DNA of 55,475 nt from RGIG2560 sp964418385 (lineage in GTDB: Bacteria > Patescibacteriota > Microgenomatia > UBA1400 > PJMF01): NCBI GenBank assembly GCA_964418385.1, contig CAYQLH010000001.1:1-55475 (forward strand), given 5' to 3'. The notes under the pieces are model-generated. The model was not told the DNA's origin and did no database searches. It was given only the letters and a program-made list of their open reading frames with translations. Positions 1 through 7,275 of the stretch are shown here, piece after piece. Made by a program: the position numbers and the translations under genes. Numbering within the stretch: position 1 is the stretch's first letter; every line of letters begins with the position of its first letter.

Positions 1-103
1 GCAAACCTTCCCGAAAAGGTGGCAAACTTGCTAAATTTACAAACACAAAAATTAGCATTTGTAGAATTGCCAGACAAATAATACGCCCTGTACGTTTCAG
101 CAT
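1..103 (-). CDS. N-terminal fragment of an exported or membrane-anchored protein
   Basis: An ATG at 103 opens a frame that runs off the left edge; 34 codons are visible. They read as a classic export signal: a positively charged start (MLKRTGR), a hydrophobic core (IICLAILQMLIFVFV) and a polar continuation. An AAAGG Shine-Dalgarno lies about 6 nt upstream, which supports this start. The gene sits behind a long structured leader (104-358) and an extended -10 promoter at 365-370. Only the signal region is visible, so the function is unknown. Confidence 0.6.
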   Translation of the reverse strand, partial: MLKRTGRIICLAILQMLIFVFVNLASLPPFREGL

Positions 104-358
104 TGCTGCCTTTCTTTTGCTTTACTTTGTCCCGGGATACGTGTGCCTACAAACACTATAGGCAGACGACTTGAGTCTATGCTCGCGCCCGGTTGGCCAA
201 GTAAACGCTACGGAGAAACATAGCAAAGTGTTATACTATCAACCTGGCAAAAGTCATCTGCCTAATTGCACACTTTGCTGAGCGTGAATACGCGCACTCT
301 GATACGACTGTTTGAAAAATTATTTAAGTTCTCCTTTCGTTATAGCGTTTAACTTGGC
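104..358 (-). ncRNA. Candidate structured leader RNA or riboswitch with a 14-bp pseudoknot
   Basis: The 5' leader of the gene starting at 103 can form long-range helices, given here in plus coordinates. S1 pairs 202-210 with 343-351 (9 bp). S2 pairs 222-231 with 270-279 (10 bp). S3 pairs 159-172 with 251-264 (14 bp, one G-U). S4 is a local hairpin, 144-149 with 159-164. In transcript order the loop of S2 pairs with sequence 3' of S1, a pseudoknot. S4 competes with S3 for 159-164, as in an expression switch close to the ribosome binding site. I do not recognise a known riboswitch core. The transcript would start near 358. All pairings were found by hand. Confidence 0.5.
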
Positions 359-364
359 GTGTTT

Positions 365-370
365 ATTATA
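365..370 (-). promoter_or_regulatory. Extended -10 promoter of the structured leader
   Basis: The minus strand reads TGATATAAT, an extended -10 box; the predicted start of transcription is near 358. It would produce a leader of about 250 nt before the ATG at 103. Confidence 0.5.
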
Positions 371-375
371 TCACA

Positions 376-537
376 AATTTGAAATTGTGGGCGGGGAATT
401 TGCGGTCTGGTTGTTGGTCAAATCTTTGGTGACGGCACCATGCTTGCTTGATTGCTTGCCAAAATAAATTCACGTGTTGTTTCGTGCCTGCCTTTTTTGC
501 CTTGGTCCCCTCCCCTATGGCGTGGGCGAAGCCTTTA
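376..537. other. Intergenic stretch with no recognised feature
   Basis: No convincing reading frame, RNA or repeat was found on either strand. It lies between the minus-strand promoter at 365-370 and the repeat at 538-575. Confidence 0.5.
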
Positions 538-575
538 ATGCTGCACGTGTAGCATTACAATTTTCCAGGCGTGAA
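538..575. repeat. Dispersed 38-bp palindromic repeat, copy 1
   Basis: This copy matches 40814-40851 at about 33 of 38 positions. The left half is an 18-bp palindrome (ATGCTGCACGTGTAGCAT here, with one imperfect pair) and the right half is the conserved TTTTCCAGGCGT. A second perfect hairpin (AAAAATGT and ACATTTTT) follows at 583-599. Both copies are intergenic. It could be an operator, a REP-like element or a small mobile remnant. Confidence 0.6.
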
Positions 576-663
576 GTGTATAAAAATGTAACATTTTTAT
601 TAAAATGACGTCGATTGGTGTCATGAATCTTAAAAAGCGGATGATATTAAATAAAAAGTGTGG

Positions 664-669
664 TATAAT
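664..669 (+). promoter_or_regulatory. Extended -10 (TGGTATAAT) of the cation efflux gene
   Basis: TATAAT preceded by TGG. The start codon at 733 is about 57 nt past the likely transcription start, so this gene has a leader, unlike many others in the window. Confidence 0.45.
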
Positions 670-732
670 TTTGTCAAACGCGATAGTTAATGCCAATTTG
701 AGGAAGTCAAGTAAAAATTGAGAGACAACAGT

Positions 733-1845
733 ATGAATGACAAGCGTGAAAAAACAATTATTCAAACAAGCACTATCAGCATAATTTCAAATATTGTCCT
801 TGCTGGCTTTAAAGCCTTTGTGGGTATGCTGGCGAACTCAATTGCAATTGTTTCTGATGCTGTTAATAATTTGAGTGATGCCTTATCAAGCATCATCACC
901 ATCGTTGGTACGAAACTTGCTAGTAAACCGCCAGATAAAAAACATCCATACGGTTATGGCAGAATTGAATATATGACCGCTTTACTTGTTTCTGCTATCG
1001 TTTTATATGCTGGTATGACTACTTTGGTGGAATCTGTGAAAAAAATTATTCAGCCCCAGCCCGCAGATTATAGCCCATTGACACTGATAATTTTAATTGT
1101 CGGCATTATGGTTAAATTTGCTTTAGGGTTGTATGTCAAGAAAAAAGGAAAAGATGTTCATTCTGATTCATTGGTGGCCAGTGGATCAGATGCATTGAGC
1201 GATGCAGTGTTATCGATTTCGGTTTTGGCAGCGGCAATTGTTTATATGATGTTTGATCTTAATTTGGAAGCGTATGTGGGGGTATTATTATCAATATTTA
1301 TTATGAAGGCCGGTTTTGAATTGATTAAAGAGTCAGTGGATAATATGCTTGGTGTCAGAGTGGAAAGCAATTTGGCCAGAGCGATAAAAAAAGAAATTGT
1401 AAAAGAAGAAGAGATACAAGGAGCGTATGATTTGGTATTAAATGATTACGGACCGGATAAGTATTTAGGATCAGTGCATATAGAAGTGGCCGATACTTTG
1501 ACTGTGGCTGATATAGATAAAATCTCGCGCAAGATTACCAAATCAATTATGAAAAAGTATGGAGTGATATTACATACGATTGGGGTTTACTCAGTAAATA
1601 CTCGGGATCAAAAATTGATTGCAGTCAAAAAAGAAATTACCAAAATAGTATTTTCTCATCCAGGAATATTACAAATGCATGGTTTTTATTTTGATCAAGA
1701 GGAGAAAAGTATCAGTTTTGATATTATTATCGATTTTAAAATAAAAAATAGAGAAAAAATTTATAAAGAAATATTTGATGAAGTGCAAAACCGCTATCAA
1801 AATTATAAAATAGATATCACCTTAGATATCGATGTGAGCGATTAA
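733..1845 (+). CDS. Cation diffusion facilitator (CDF) family metal exporter
   Basis: This 370-residue inner-membrane exporter would expel divalent metal using an ion gradient. The N-terminal half has about six hydrophobic segments; the C-terminal half is the cytoplasmic CDF domain, apparently extended by a second alpha/beta module (residues about 290-370). Metal-site motifs are NxxxD in TM2 (N45, D49) and DxxxD in the TM5 region (within SDALSDA). Absence of the HxxxD of zinc transporters suggests Mn2+ or Fe2+, an inference. The ATG at 733 was chosen; an in-frame TTG at 718 with AGGAAG upstream is the alternative. The gene is AT-rich and uses AGA arginine codons, unlike most neighbours, and is followed after 10 nt by a peroxidase, which suggests a metal/oxidative-stress pair gained by transfer. 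Confidence 0.85.
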   Translation: MNDKREKTIIQTSTISIISNIVLAGFKAFVGMLANSIAIVSDAVNNLSDALSSIITIVGTKLASKPPDKKHPYGYGRIEYMTALLVSAIVLYAGMTTLVESVKKIIQPQPADYSPLTLIILIVGIMVKFALGLYVKKKGKDVHSDSLVASGSDALSDAVLSISVLAAAIVYMMFDLNLEAYVGVLLSIFIMKAGFELIKESVDNMLGVRVESNLARAIKKEIVKEEEIQGAYDLVLNDYGPDKYLGSVHIEVADTLTVADIDKISRKITKSIMKKYGVILHTIGVYSVNTRDQKLIAVKKEITKIVFSHPGILQMHGFYFDQEEKSISFDIIIDFKIKNREKIYKEIFDEVQNRYQNYKIDITLDIDVSD

Positions 1846-1855
1846 AGGAGATGAA

Positions 1856-2401
1856 ATGTCAATATATGATTATTTTTTACTAGATAGAAATGGTAAAGAA
1901 ATTCCATTGCAAGAATACAAAGGAAAAGTATTAATCATTGTGAACACGGCTACTGGTTGTGGTTTTACTCCGCAATATAAGGGTTTGGAAGCACTATATC
2001 AAAAATATCATGAAAAAGGATTGGAAATCATTGATATTCCATGCAATCAATTTGGCAATCAAGCGCCTGGTAGCGATAAGGAAATACACGAATTTTGTAC
2101 TTTAAAATATCGTACTTCATTTGATCAATTTGCCAAGGCGGACGTGAATGGAGAGCATGAATTGGCGTTGTATGCGTATTTAAAAAGACAAGTCAAAGCA
2201 GATAAAATAGTTGGCGCTAAAAACAAAATGATGATGAAAACAGTTGAAAAAATAAGTAAGACCACAAAAAATAAGGAAGATATCAAGTGGAATTTTACAA
2301 AGTTTTTAGTGGACAAAGAAGGAAAGGTCGTTGAAAGGTATTCTCCGACTTTTAAGCCCGAAGAAATTGAAGAAGATATCCAGAAAGTAATATCTCAATA
2401 G
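1856..2401 (+). CDS. Glutathione peroxidase-like thiol peroxidase (cysteine type)
   Basis: A 181-residue thioredoxin-fold peroxidase that would reduce hydroperoxides, in such families usually with thioredoxin as donor. The catalytic motif is NTATGCGFTPQY with a TGT cysteine, not selenocysteine; the second signature IPCNQFGNQAPGS and the C-terminal WNFTKFLVDKEG carry the expected Gln, Trp and Asn residues. AAAGGAG lies just before the start. Compared with short bacterial homologues it holds a lysine-rich insert (residues about 118-140, KNKMMMKTVEK). It shares the AT-rich composition of the preceding exporter and probably its transcript. Confidence 0.9.
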   Translation: MSIYDYFLLDRNGKEIPLQEYKGKVLIIVNTATGCGFTPQYKGLEALYQKYHEKGLEIIDIPCNQFGNQAPGSDKEIHEFCTLKYRTSFDQFAKADVNGEHELALYAYLKRQVKADKIVGAKNKMMMKTVEKISKTTKNKEDIKWNFTKFLVDKEGKVVERYSPTFKPEEIEEDIQKVISQ

Positions 2402-2454
2402 TCTGAAACAAGTGTTAGTGGTACCAGACTGCGCTTAAGAGGAGAAAGGTTTAG

Positions 2455-2538
2455 CGGAGGTAGAGGGATTCGAACCCACGAAGCCTTGCGGACTCACGCT
2501 TTCCAAGCGTGTGCAATTGACCACTATGCGATACCTCC
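2455..2538 (-). tRNA. tRNA-Ser (anticodon GGA)
   Basis: The acceptor GGAGGTA pairs with TACCTCC, discriminator G as usual for serine. The anticodon stem CACGC/GCGTG encloses TTGGAAA, giving anticodon GGA. A long variable arm and the TTCGAAT T-loop follow. CCA is not encoded. One T-stem pair is mismatched (T-T). It is the last element of the glyS-mur-NUDIX block. Confidence 0.95.
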
Positions 2539-2562
2539 ACTTTTAAAGATGTGTGTATTGTA

Positions 2563-3126
2563 TCACATTTTTGCTAAAAATTGGCGCCATTTTTGGGTCA
2601 TCCGGGTGAGAGTCGAGTTGATGGCCGCTCCTTTGGCTTCAAGCTCATCGATGTCTTCGGGACGAAACCAACGCAAATCGTCTGATTCTGGGGAGATGGT
2701 AAACTCCCAGGTGGGTGAGCGCATGAGAAAGCGGATATCATGGTGATAATGCGGATCACCAGCGTAAGCATTGATGGTGTGAACGTCGAGATCAAAAATC
2801 TCTGTTTGCAAAAGTTCGGGGTTGACAATGCCTGATTCTTCGCGAACTTCACGCAGGGCTGCTTGAGTAAGCGTTTCGCCGGCATCTACATGGCCGCCCA
2901 GTTGTACCCAGAGCTTAAATTTGTGGTGAAAAGTCAGCAACACTTGACTGCAGTCGGGACTTAAAAGCCAACCGTCAGCAGTGAGATGGTGTTTTTGGTT
3001 TTGGGGATAAGTGAGGGGCTCGCCTTGTTTTAACCAAGCGATTGTTTCCTCTTGAGAGCGGCGATCGCGCTCGTCTGAAGGGCAATAGCGGGCAACAGCG
3101 GCAATGATAACTTCGTGCGTGGACAT
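2563..3126 (-). CDS. NUDIX hydrolase
   Basis: A 187-residue pyrophosphohydrolase acting on a nucleoside-diphosphate-linked substrate. The Nudix box is complete: Gx5E (GHVDAGE), seven residues, then REVREESGI, which supplies the metal-binding glutamates. The domain covers about residues 40-175; the first 40 residues form a helical extension. The start lies 8 nt after murC in the same direction, with no visible Shine-Dalgarno, so it is probably co-transcribed. The substrate cannot be deduced; pool cleaning or release of nucleotide sugars would fit the neighbours. Confidence 0.85.
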   Translation of the reverse strand: MSTHEVIIAAVARYCPSDERDRRSQEETIAWLKQGEPLTYPQNQKHHLTADGWLLSPDCSQVLLTFHHKFKLWVQLGGHVDAGETLTQAALREVREESGIVNPELLQTEIFDLDVHTINAYAGDPHYHHDIRFLMRSPTWEFTISPESDDLRWFRPEDIDELEAKGAAINSTLTRMTQKWRQFLAKM

Positions 3127-3134
3127 AGGTAGTT

Positions 3135-4529
3135 TTAATCTTGTCTAACAGCGTGATAAATATCGCCGGCACCGAGGATGAGGAGAATGTCGCCGGGGTG
3201 GGTGTGGGTGGGGATAAGCGTGGCGAGCGCGGGAACATCTGGGGCGTCAGCAATAAATTCAAAATCTTTGCCGGTAGCTTTGATCGCTTTAATGAGGGTG
3301 TGGCGGGAAACGGTGGGATCAAAAGATTCACGGGCTGAAGGAAAGATTTCGCAAATAAGCAGTCGCGGGCATAAGCTTAAACTTTCGGCAAATTCGTTTA
3401 AAAGGGCTTTGGTGCGAGAAAAGGTGTGTGGTTGAAAAGCCACCACCAGTTTGCGATCAGGAAATTTTTCTTGCATGGCTCGGATGGCGGCGCGAATTTC
3501 ACTGGGATGATGCGCATAGTCGTCCCAGATATCAACGCCGTTTTGAGTACCGACAAATTCCAGGCGACGCCGGACCGAGCGATAATTCTTGAGAGCGCTT
3601 AAGATTTTTGGGCGGTGAAAGCCCATTTTTTCTAAAGTCGCCAAAGCAGCGAGAGCGTTGAGCTGATTGTAAAGTCCAGGCAGGAGAAGGTCAATTTTAA
3701 TTTTGGTAAGCGAGTAATCATGGGAATCCTTTTGCCCAAAGCTGACAATAGTGACATCAGGGCGGTTTTGGTGAAGTTGACTGGCGAGCTCACACAAAGT
3801 GGTGTCGTCACCGTTATAGACCAGGATACCCTCTGGTTTGAGTTGACAGAAAAAGTCGAGAAAAACTTGTTGCGTGTGCTCAAAATTGCGATAAACGTCG
3901 GGGTGATCATAACGGAGATTGGGACAAACAATAATTTGTGGATGGAGGTAGGAAAAACGGACTCGTGCTTCTGGAGTGCCGAGGGTGGTGGGATCAGCAA
4001 TGTATTCGTCTGCCTCAGCAATGAAATAATCAGCGTCTGGCAAGTACTGACCAGTTTTGGACAAGCCTAAGATTTCGCCCACACCGACAGCGTAGGATTT
4101 GGGTTTGATTTGTGCGCATACCCAGGCAATCATAGCGGAAATACTCGATTTACCACCGACACCGCAAACGGCAATACCGTGCTGGCGGTCAAAAAGCGAA
4201 GCTAAGGCTTGCATGTGAGAAAAGGTTGGTAAACCGCGTTTGAGCGCTGCTTGAACTTGGGGGTGCGTGTGACCACCGTGGGAACCGGTATACACGACTG
4301 CATCGACATCTTTGGGTAGCGGTGCTTTAAGAGGAATGATAGGGATGTTGAGCCGCTCTAGATTGTTACTGGTGGGGAAACGCTCATCAGTGTCGGAACC
4401 GCTGACTTTGAGACCGGCATCGAGGAGACACGACGCCAAAGCGGTCATGCCAACACCTTTTATGCCCATTAAAAAAACATGTTTATATCGCAAAATATCT
4501 TCATTTTGATCAATTATTGTCTGTGTCAT
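3135..4529 (-). CDS. murC: UDP-N-acetylmuramate--L-alanine ligase (MurC)
   Basis: This cytoplasmic ligase adds L-alanine to UDP-MurNAc, the first peptide step of peptidoglycan synthesis. At 464 residues it has normal MurC length. The N-terminal Rossmann domain shows MGIKGVGMTALASCLL and SGSDTDERF; the central ATPase domain has the P-loop CGVGGKSSISAM; the C-terminal domain has WDDYAHHPSEIRAA and FQPHTFSRTKALL, typical of MurC. The P-loop is unusual, since the family normally has GTHGKT and here Thr-His is replaced by Val-Gly. Its start overlaps the 3' end of the murE-like gene by 20 nt, indicating one operon. Confidence 0.88.
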   Translation of the reverse strand: MTQTIIDQNEDILRYKHVFLMGIKGVGMTALASCLLDAGLKVSGSDTDERFPTSNNLERLNIPIIPLKAPLPKDVDAVVYTGSHGGHTHPQVQAALKRGLPTFSHMQALASLFDRQHGIAVCGVGGKSSISAMIAWVCAQIKPKSYAVGVGEILGLSKTGQYLPDADYFIAEADEYIADPTTLGTPEARVRFSYLHPQIIVCPNLRYDHPDVYRNFEHTQQVFLDFFCQLKPEGILVYNGDDTTLCELASQLHQNRPDVTIVSFGQKDSHDYSLTKIKIDLLLPGLYNQLNALAALATLEKMGFHRPKILSALKNYRSVRRRLEFVGTQNGVDIWDDYAHHPSEIRAAIRAMQEKFPDRKLVVAFQPHTFSRTKALLNEFAESLSLCPRLLICEIFPSARESFDPTVSRHTLIKAIKATGKDFEFIADAPDVPALATLIPTHTHPGDILLILGAGDIYHAVRQD

Positions 4530-5751
4530 GGACGTGACTTTCTAGTTCGGCAATGATGTTGCGAGCGCCGTCGCGGTCGCACCAAAGGGTTTCAGTGTGA
4601 CCGTCGTAATTCATGCTTTTTTCGTGGCCTTTGCCAAAAATGGCAATGACGTTACCATCGTGGGCGTAATGCTCGAGAGCAAAACGGAGAGCTTTTTCGC
4701 GATTGGGAATGGAAACAACTTTGGCTTGGTGGGGTGAAATTTCACTTTTCATTTGTTGGATGATGGACCAAATGTTTTCGGTGCGTGGGTCTTCGCTAGT
4801 AAAAATAGCAACGTCGCAGTATTGCGCCATGAGTTTGCCCATTTGCGGACGTTTGGTATGATCGCGCAGACCAGCGCAGCCGACAATACCAATAAGTTGA
4901 TTTTTGCCGGTGAGATATTGCTTGTGGATAGCTGGCAAAACGGCGGCGAGCGCTTGCGGGGTGTGCGCAAAATCGACGATCATGGTAAAATTGAGTTTGG
5001 TGGGAATAATCTCAAGGCGACCTTCTGGTAATTTGAAAGTGGCGATATTGGTTTGAAGCGTTTTTTCGTTGACTCCTAAGTGTTTACAAATGGTAATGGC
5101 AAGATAAGCATTGGCACGATTATAGTCTTCGCTGAAGCGATCGCGAATAGCTTTTTCTAAGGGCGCGCTGAAGCGAGTGGTTTTCGAATAAGTAACCAAG
5201 TTGACTGTTGGTTTGAGGAGACGTTTGATTTGGTGAAAGTATTCCGTATCATCGGCCACGACGGCAGTGTCCGCCGCGTTGAGGACGAGAGTTTTTGCTT
5301 GGAGATAATTGTCAAAGTTGAGATGATAATCCCAGTGATCGTGATCGACATTGGTCAGTCCGGAAACAGTGGCGTGAATACCGATACCGCGCCATTGATA
5401 TGCTCCTTGAGAAGTCATTTCCAAAACGCAATACTCCATGCCAGCATCCACCATTTGGTGTAAGTAGCGGTACAAATCGGTAGGAGACGGCGTGGTGGTG
5501 TGGAAACCAGTGTCGAGCGTTTTGTCACCGATATAAGCGGCAACGGTGGAAAGCAGTCCCACTTTATAACCAGCGTGATGAAGAAGATGATAGATGAGCG
5601 AACTGGTGGTGGTTTTACCATCAGTGCCGGTAATCATGATGATTTTAAGCTGACGTTCTGGATGACCTTCGCGCGCGGCGGCGATAAGGCCGGGAATTCC
5701 GGTTTTGGCAAAATGATAATAGCGCTTGGCTCGGTAAATCAGCTGCTTCAT
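4510..5751 (-). CDS. MurE-like Mur ligase lacking the usual N-terminal domain
   Basis: A 413-residue ATP-dependent ligase of the MurE group, which adds the third residue to UDP-MurNAc-dipeptide. The P-loop TGTDGKTTTSSL (around residues 41-52), TTPSPTDLYRYL, EMTSQGAYQWRG (site of the carbamylated lysine region) and TNVDHDHWDYH are clear. Only about 40 residues precede the P-loop, where standard MurE has about 100, so the UDP-binding domain is missing or replaced. The residue-selection motif reads EDPR, near the DNPR of diaminopimelate enzymes. The ATG at 5751 overlaps the glyS stop by one base (TGATG). It could act on another Mur-type substrate. Confidence 0.75.
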   Translation of the reverse strand: MKQLIYRAKRYYHFAKTGIPGLIAAAREGHPERQLKIIMITGTDGKTTTSSLIYHLLHHAGYKVGLLSTVAAYIGDKTLDTGFHTTTPSPTDLYRYLHQMVDAGMEYCVLEMTSQGAYQWRGIGIHATVSGLTNVDHDHWDYHLNFDNYLQAKTLVLNAADTAVVADDTEYFHQIKRLLKPTVNLVTYSKTTRFSAPLEKAIRDRFSEDYNRANAYLAITICKHLGVNEKTLQTNIATFKLPEGRLEIIPTKLNFTMIVDFAHTPQALAAVLPAIHKQYLTGKNQLIGIVGCAGLRDHTKRPQMGKLMAQYCDVAIFTSEDPRTENIWSIIQQMKSEISPHQAKVVSIPNREKALRFALEHYAHDGNVIAIFGKGHEKSMNYDGHTETLWCDRDGARNIIAELESHVHDTDNN

Positions 5752-7157
5752 CAAACCTCGATTTTTTGCTTGATATATTCTGGTAATTTGGCGATACTGA
5801 CGTGTTCTTGTGCCATCGTGTCGCGGTCGCGAACAGTGACTTTGTCGCTTGAAAGAGCATCAAAGTCGACAGTGATTGTCAGCGGCGTCCCGATTTCGTC
5901 TTGGCGGCGATAGCGTTTGCCGATATTGCCGTGGTCGTCGAATTCAATTTGATAAAGCGGTCGCAGCATGGCTGTGATTTCGCGGGCTTTACTGACAAGT
6001 TCTGGTTTGTTGCGCAAAAGTGGGAAGACAGCAGCTTTGATTGGCGCCAGACGTGGGTGGAGTTTCAAAACTAAGCGTTCGCCAGTTTCTATTTTTTCTT
6101 GAGTATAGCCGAAATCTAGGAACATTAAGAAGAGACGACCTAAACCAACTGAGGTTTCCATGATGTGTGGAATGAAGCGTTCACCAGTTTTTTCGTCAAA
6201 ATACGTCAAGTCAGCACCAGAAAATTTGGAATGTTGCGATAAATCCCAATTGCCGCGAGCGTGGATGCCTTCAATTTCTTTAAAGCCACCCAAAAATTGA
6301 CTGTTGTACTCGATGTCAAAAGCGGCGGAAGCATAATGTGAGAGTTTGACGTGTTTAAACCAGCGGATTTTGCTTTCGTCCATACCGAGGCTTAAATACC
6401 ATTGCCAGCGCTGTTGTTTCCAATATTCGTATTTTTCTTCCATCATGCTAGGATGCAAGAAATACTGCATTTCCATTTGCTCAAATTCGCGAGTGCGGAA
6501 AATAAACTGACGGGCAATAATTTCGTTGCGAAATGCTTTACCTACTTGAGCGATACCGAATGGCAAGTGGGGGTGGAGTGAGTCAATGGTGTTTTTGTAT
6601 TCCAGGTAAATCCCACCGCATGTTTCTGGGCGCAAATAGACAACGTTTTCATCGGTGAGATCATCTGTGGGCGCGCCGATATTGGACTTGACCATTAAAG
6701 AGAAGCGGCGCGCGGGCGTGAGATCGGTGCTACCACAAATAGGACAAGTGAGTTTTTTGCCGCTGGCACGAACCTCTTCGAGTTTAGCGTTGACAACGTC
6801 AATGGTTTCTTTGTCGACATTGATCCCAAATTCTTCCAAGAGATGATCGGCGCGAATGCGAGCGTGACAATGTTTACAGTCAATTTGTGGATCATCAAAA
6901 TTGTCGACGTGACCGGAAGCTTTCCAGGTTGTAGGCGCCATGAAAATAGCACTGTCGAGCCCCAAAACATCCTCGCGCAGTTGAACCATTTCACGCCACC
7001 AAGCGTCGCGAATGTTGTTTTTGAGGAGAATGCCGTAATGACCATAATCGTAAATTGCGCTCATGCCGCCATAAATTTCGCTGGACGGGTAAACAAAACC
7101 TCGCGATTTGCAAAAGCTCACCAGTTGCTCAAGTTTGGATTTTTCTTGTTTGGCCAT
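5751..7157 (-). CDS. glyS: Glycyl-tRNA synthetase, alpha2 type
   Basis: A class II synthetase charging tRNA-Gly. At 468 residues it has the single-chain homodimer architecture. Visible are an N-terminal glycine-enzyme signature (FVYPSSEIYGG, YDYGHYG), an inserted zinc-ribbon-like pair (CKHC, CPIC), motif 2 (AFRNEIIARQFIFRTREFEQ), the motif 3 region (ETSVGLGRLFLMFL) and a C-terminal anticodon-binding domain. GAGGAA lies before the ATG. The promoter at 7196-7201 gives a leader of about 32 nt. It is the first gene of the glyS-murE-murC-NUDIX unit. Confidence 0.93.
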   Translation of the reverse strand: MAKQEKSKLEQLVSFCKSRGFVYPSSEIYGGMSAIYDYGHYGILLKNNIRDAWWREMVQLREDVLGLDSAIFMAPTTWKASGHVDNFDDPQIDCKHCHARIRADHLLEEFGINVDKETIDVVNAKLEEVRASGKKLTCPICGSTDLTPARRFSLMVKSNIGAPTDDLTDENVVYLRPETCGGIYLEYKNTIDSLHPHLPFGIAQVGKAFRNEIIARQFIFRTREFEQMEMQYFLHPSMMEEKYEYWKQQRWQWYLSLGMDESKIRWFKHVKLSHYASAAFDIEYNSQFLGGFKEIEGIHARGNWDLSQHSKFSGADLTYFDEKTGERFIPHIMETSVGLGRLFLMFLDFGYTQEKIETGERLVLKLHPRLAPIKAAVFPLLRNKPELVSKAREITAMLRPLYQIEFDDHGNIGKRYRRQDEIGTPLTITVDFDALSSDKVTVRDRDTMAQEHVSIAKLPEYIKQKIEV

Positions 7158-7195
7158 AATTCCTCACTAATTTTATTAATTTCTCAAACTGGGAT

Positions 7196-7201
7196 ATTAT
7201 A
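7196..7201 (-). promoter_or_regulatory. Extended -10 (TGGTATAAT) of the glyS operon
   Basis: The minus strand reads TGGTATAAT with the glyS ATG about 39 nt downstream and a GAGGAA ribosome binding site between. This is a leadered promoter, in contrast to the leaderless set. Confidence 0.6.
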
Positions 7202-7275
7202 CCACAAAATCTGGTTTTTGTTGGATTATTATTTTAATAAAAGTACTGGCTTTTGCGAGCGCAACGGGAAGCTGT

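Noticed and set aside
1..372. tmRNA or RNase P RNA as identity of the structured leader
   Set aside because: There is no tRNA-like acceptor or T-arm with CCA, no tag-peptide frame, and none of the conserved RNase P core sequences I can recall; instead it leads directly into an exported-protein gene.
535..765. 76-codon minus-strand frame across the first repeat
   Set aside because: It is created by the palindromic repeat and promoter DNA, has no ribosome binding site, and overlaps the start of the CDF gene.
1856..2401. Selenocysteine in the glutathione peroxidase
   Set aside because: The catalytic position is a TGT cysteine codon and the frame has no internal TGA.
2401..2540. Integration site at tRNA-Ser
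   Set aside because: No partial copy of the tRNA 3' end was found at the far side of the AT-rich gene pair and no integrase is present.
2486..2746. Plus-strand frame across tRNA-Ser and the NUDIX gene
   Set aside because: It runs through the tRNA and antisense to a well-supported NUDIX gene, with no family features.
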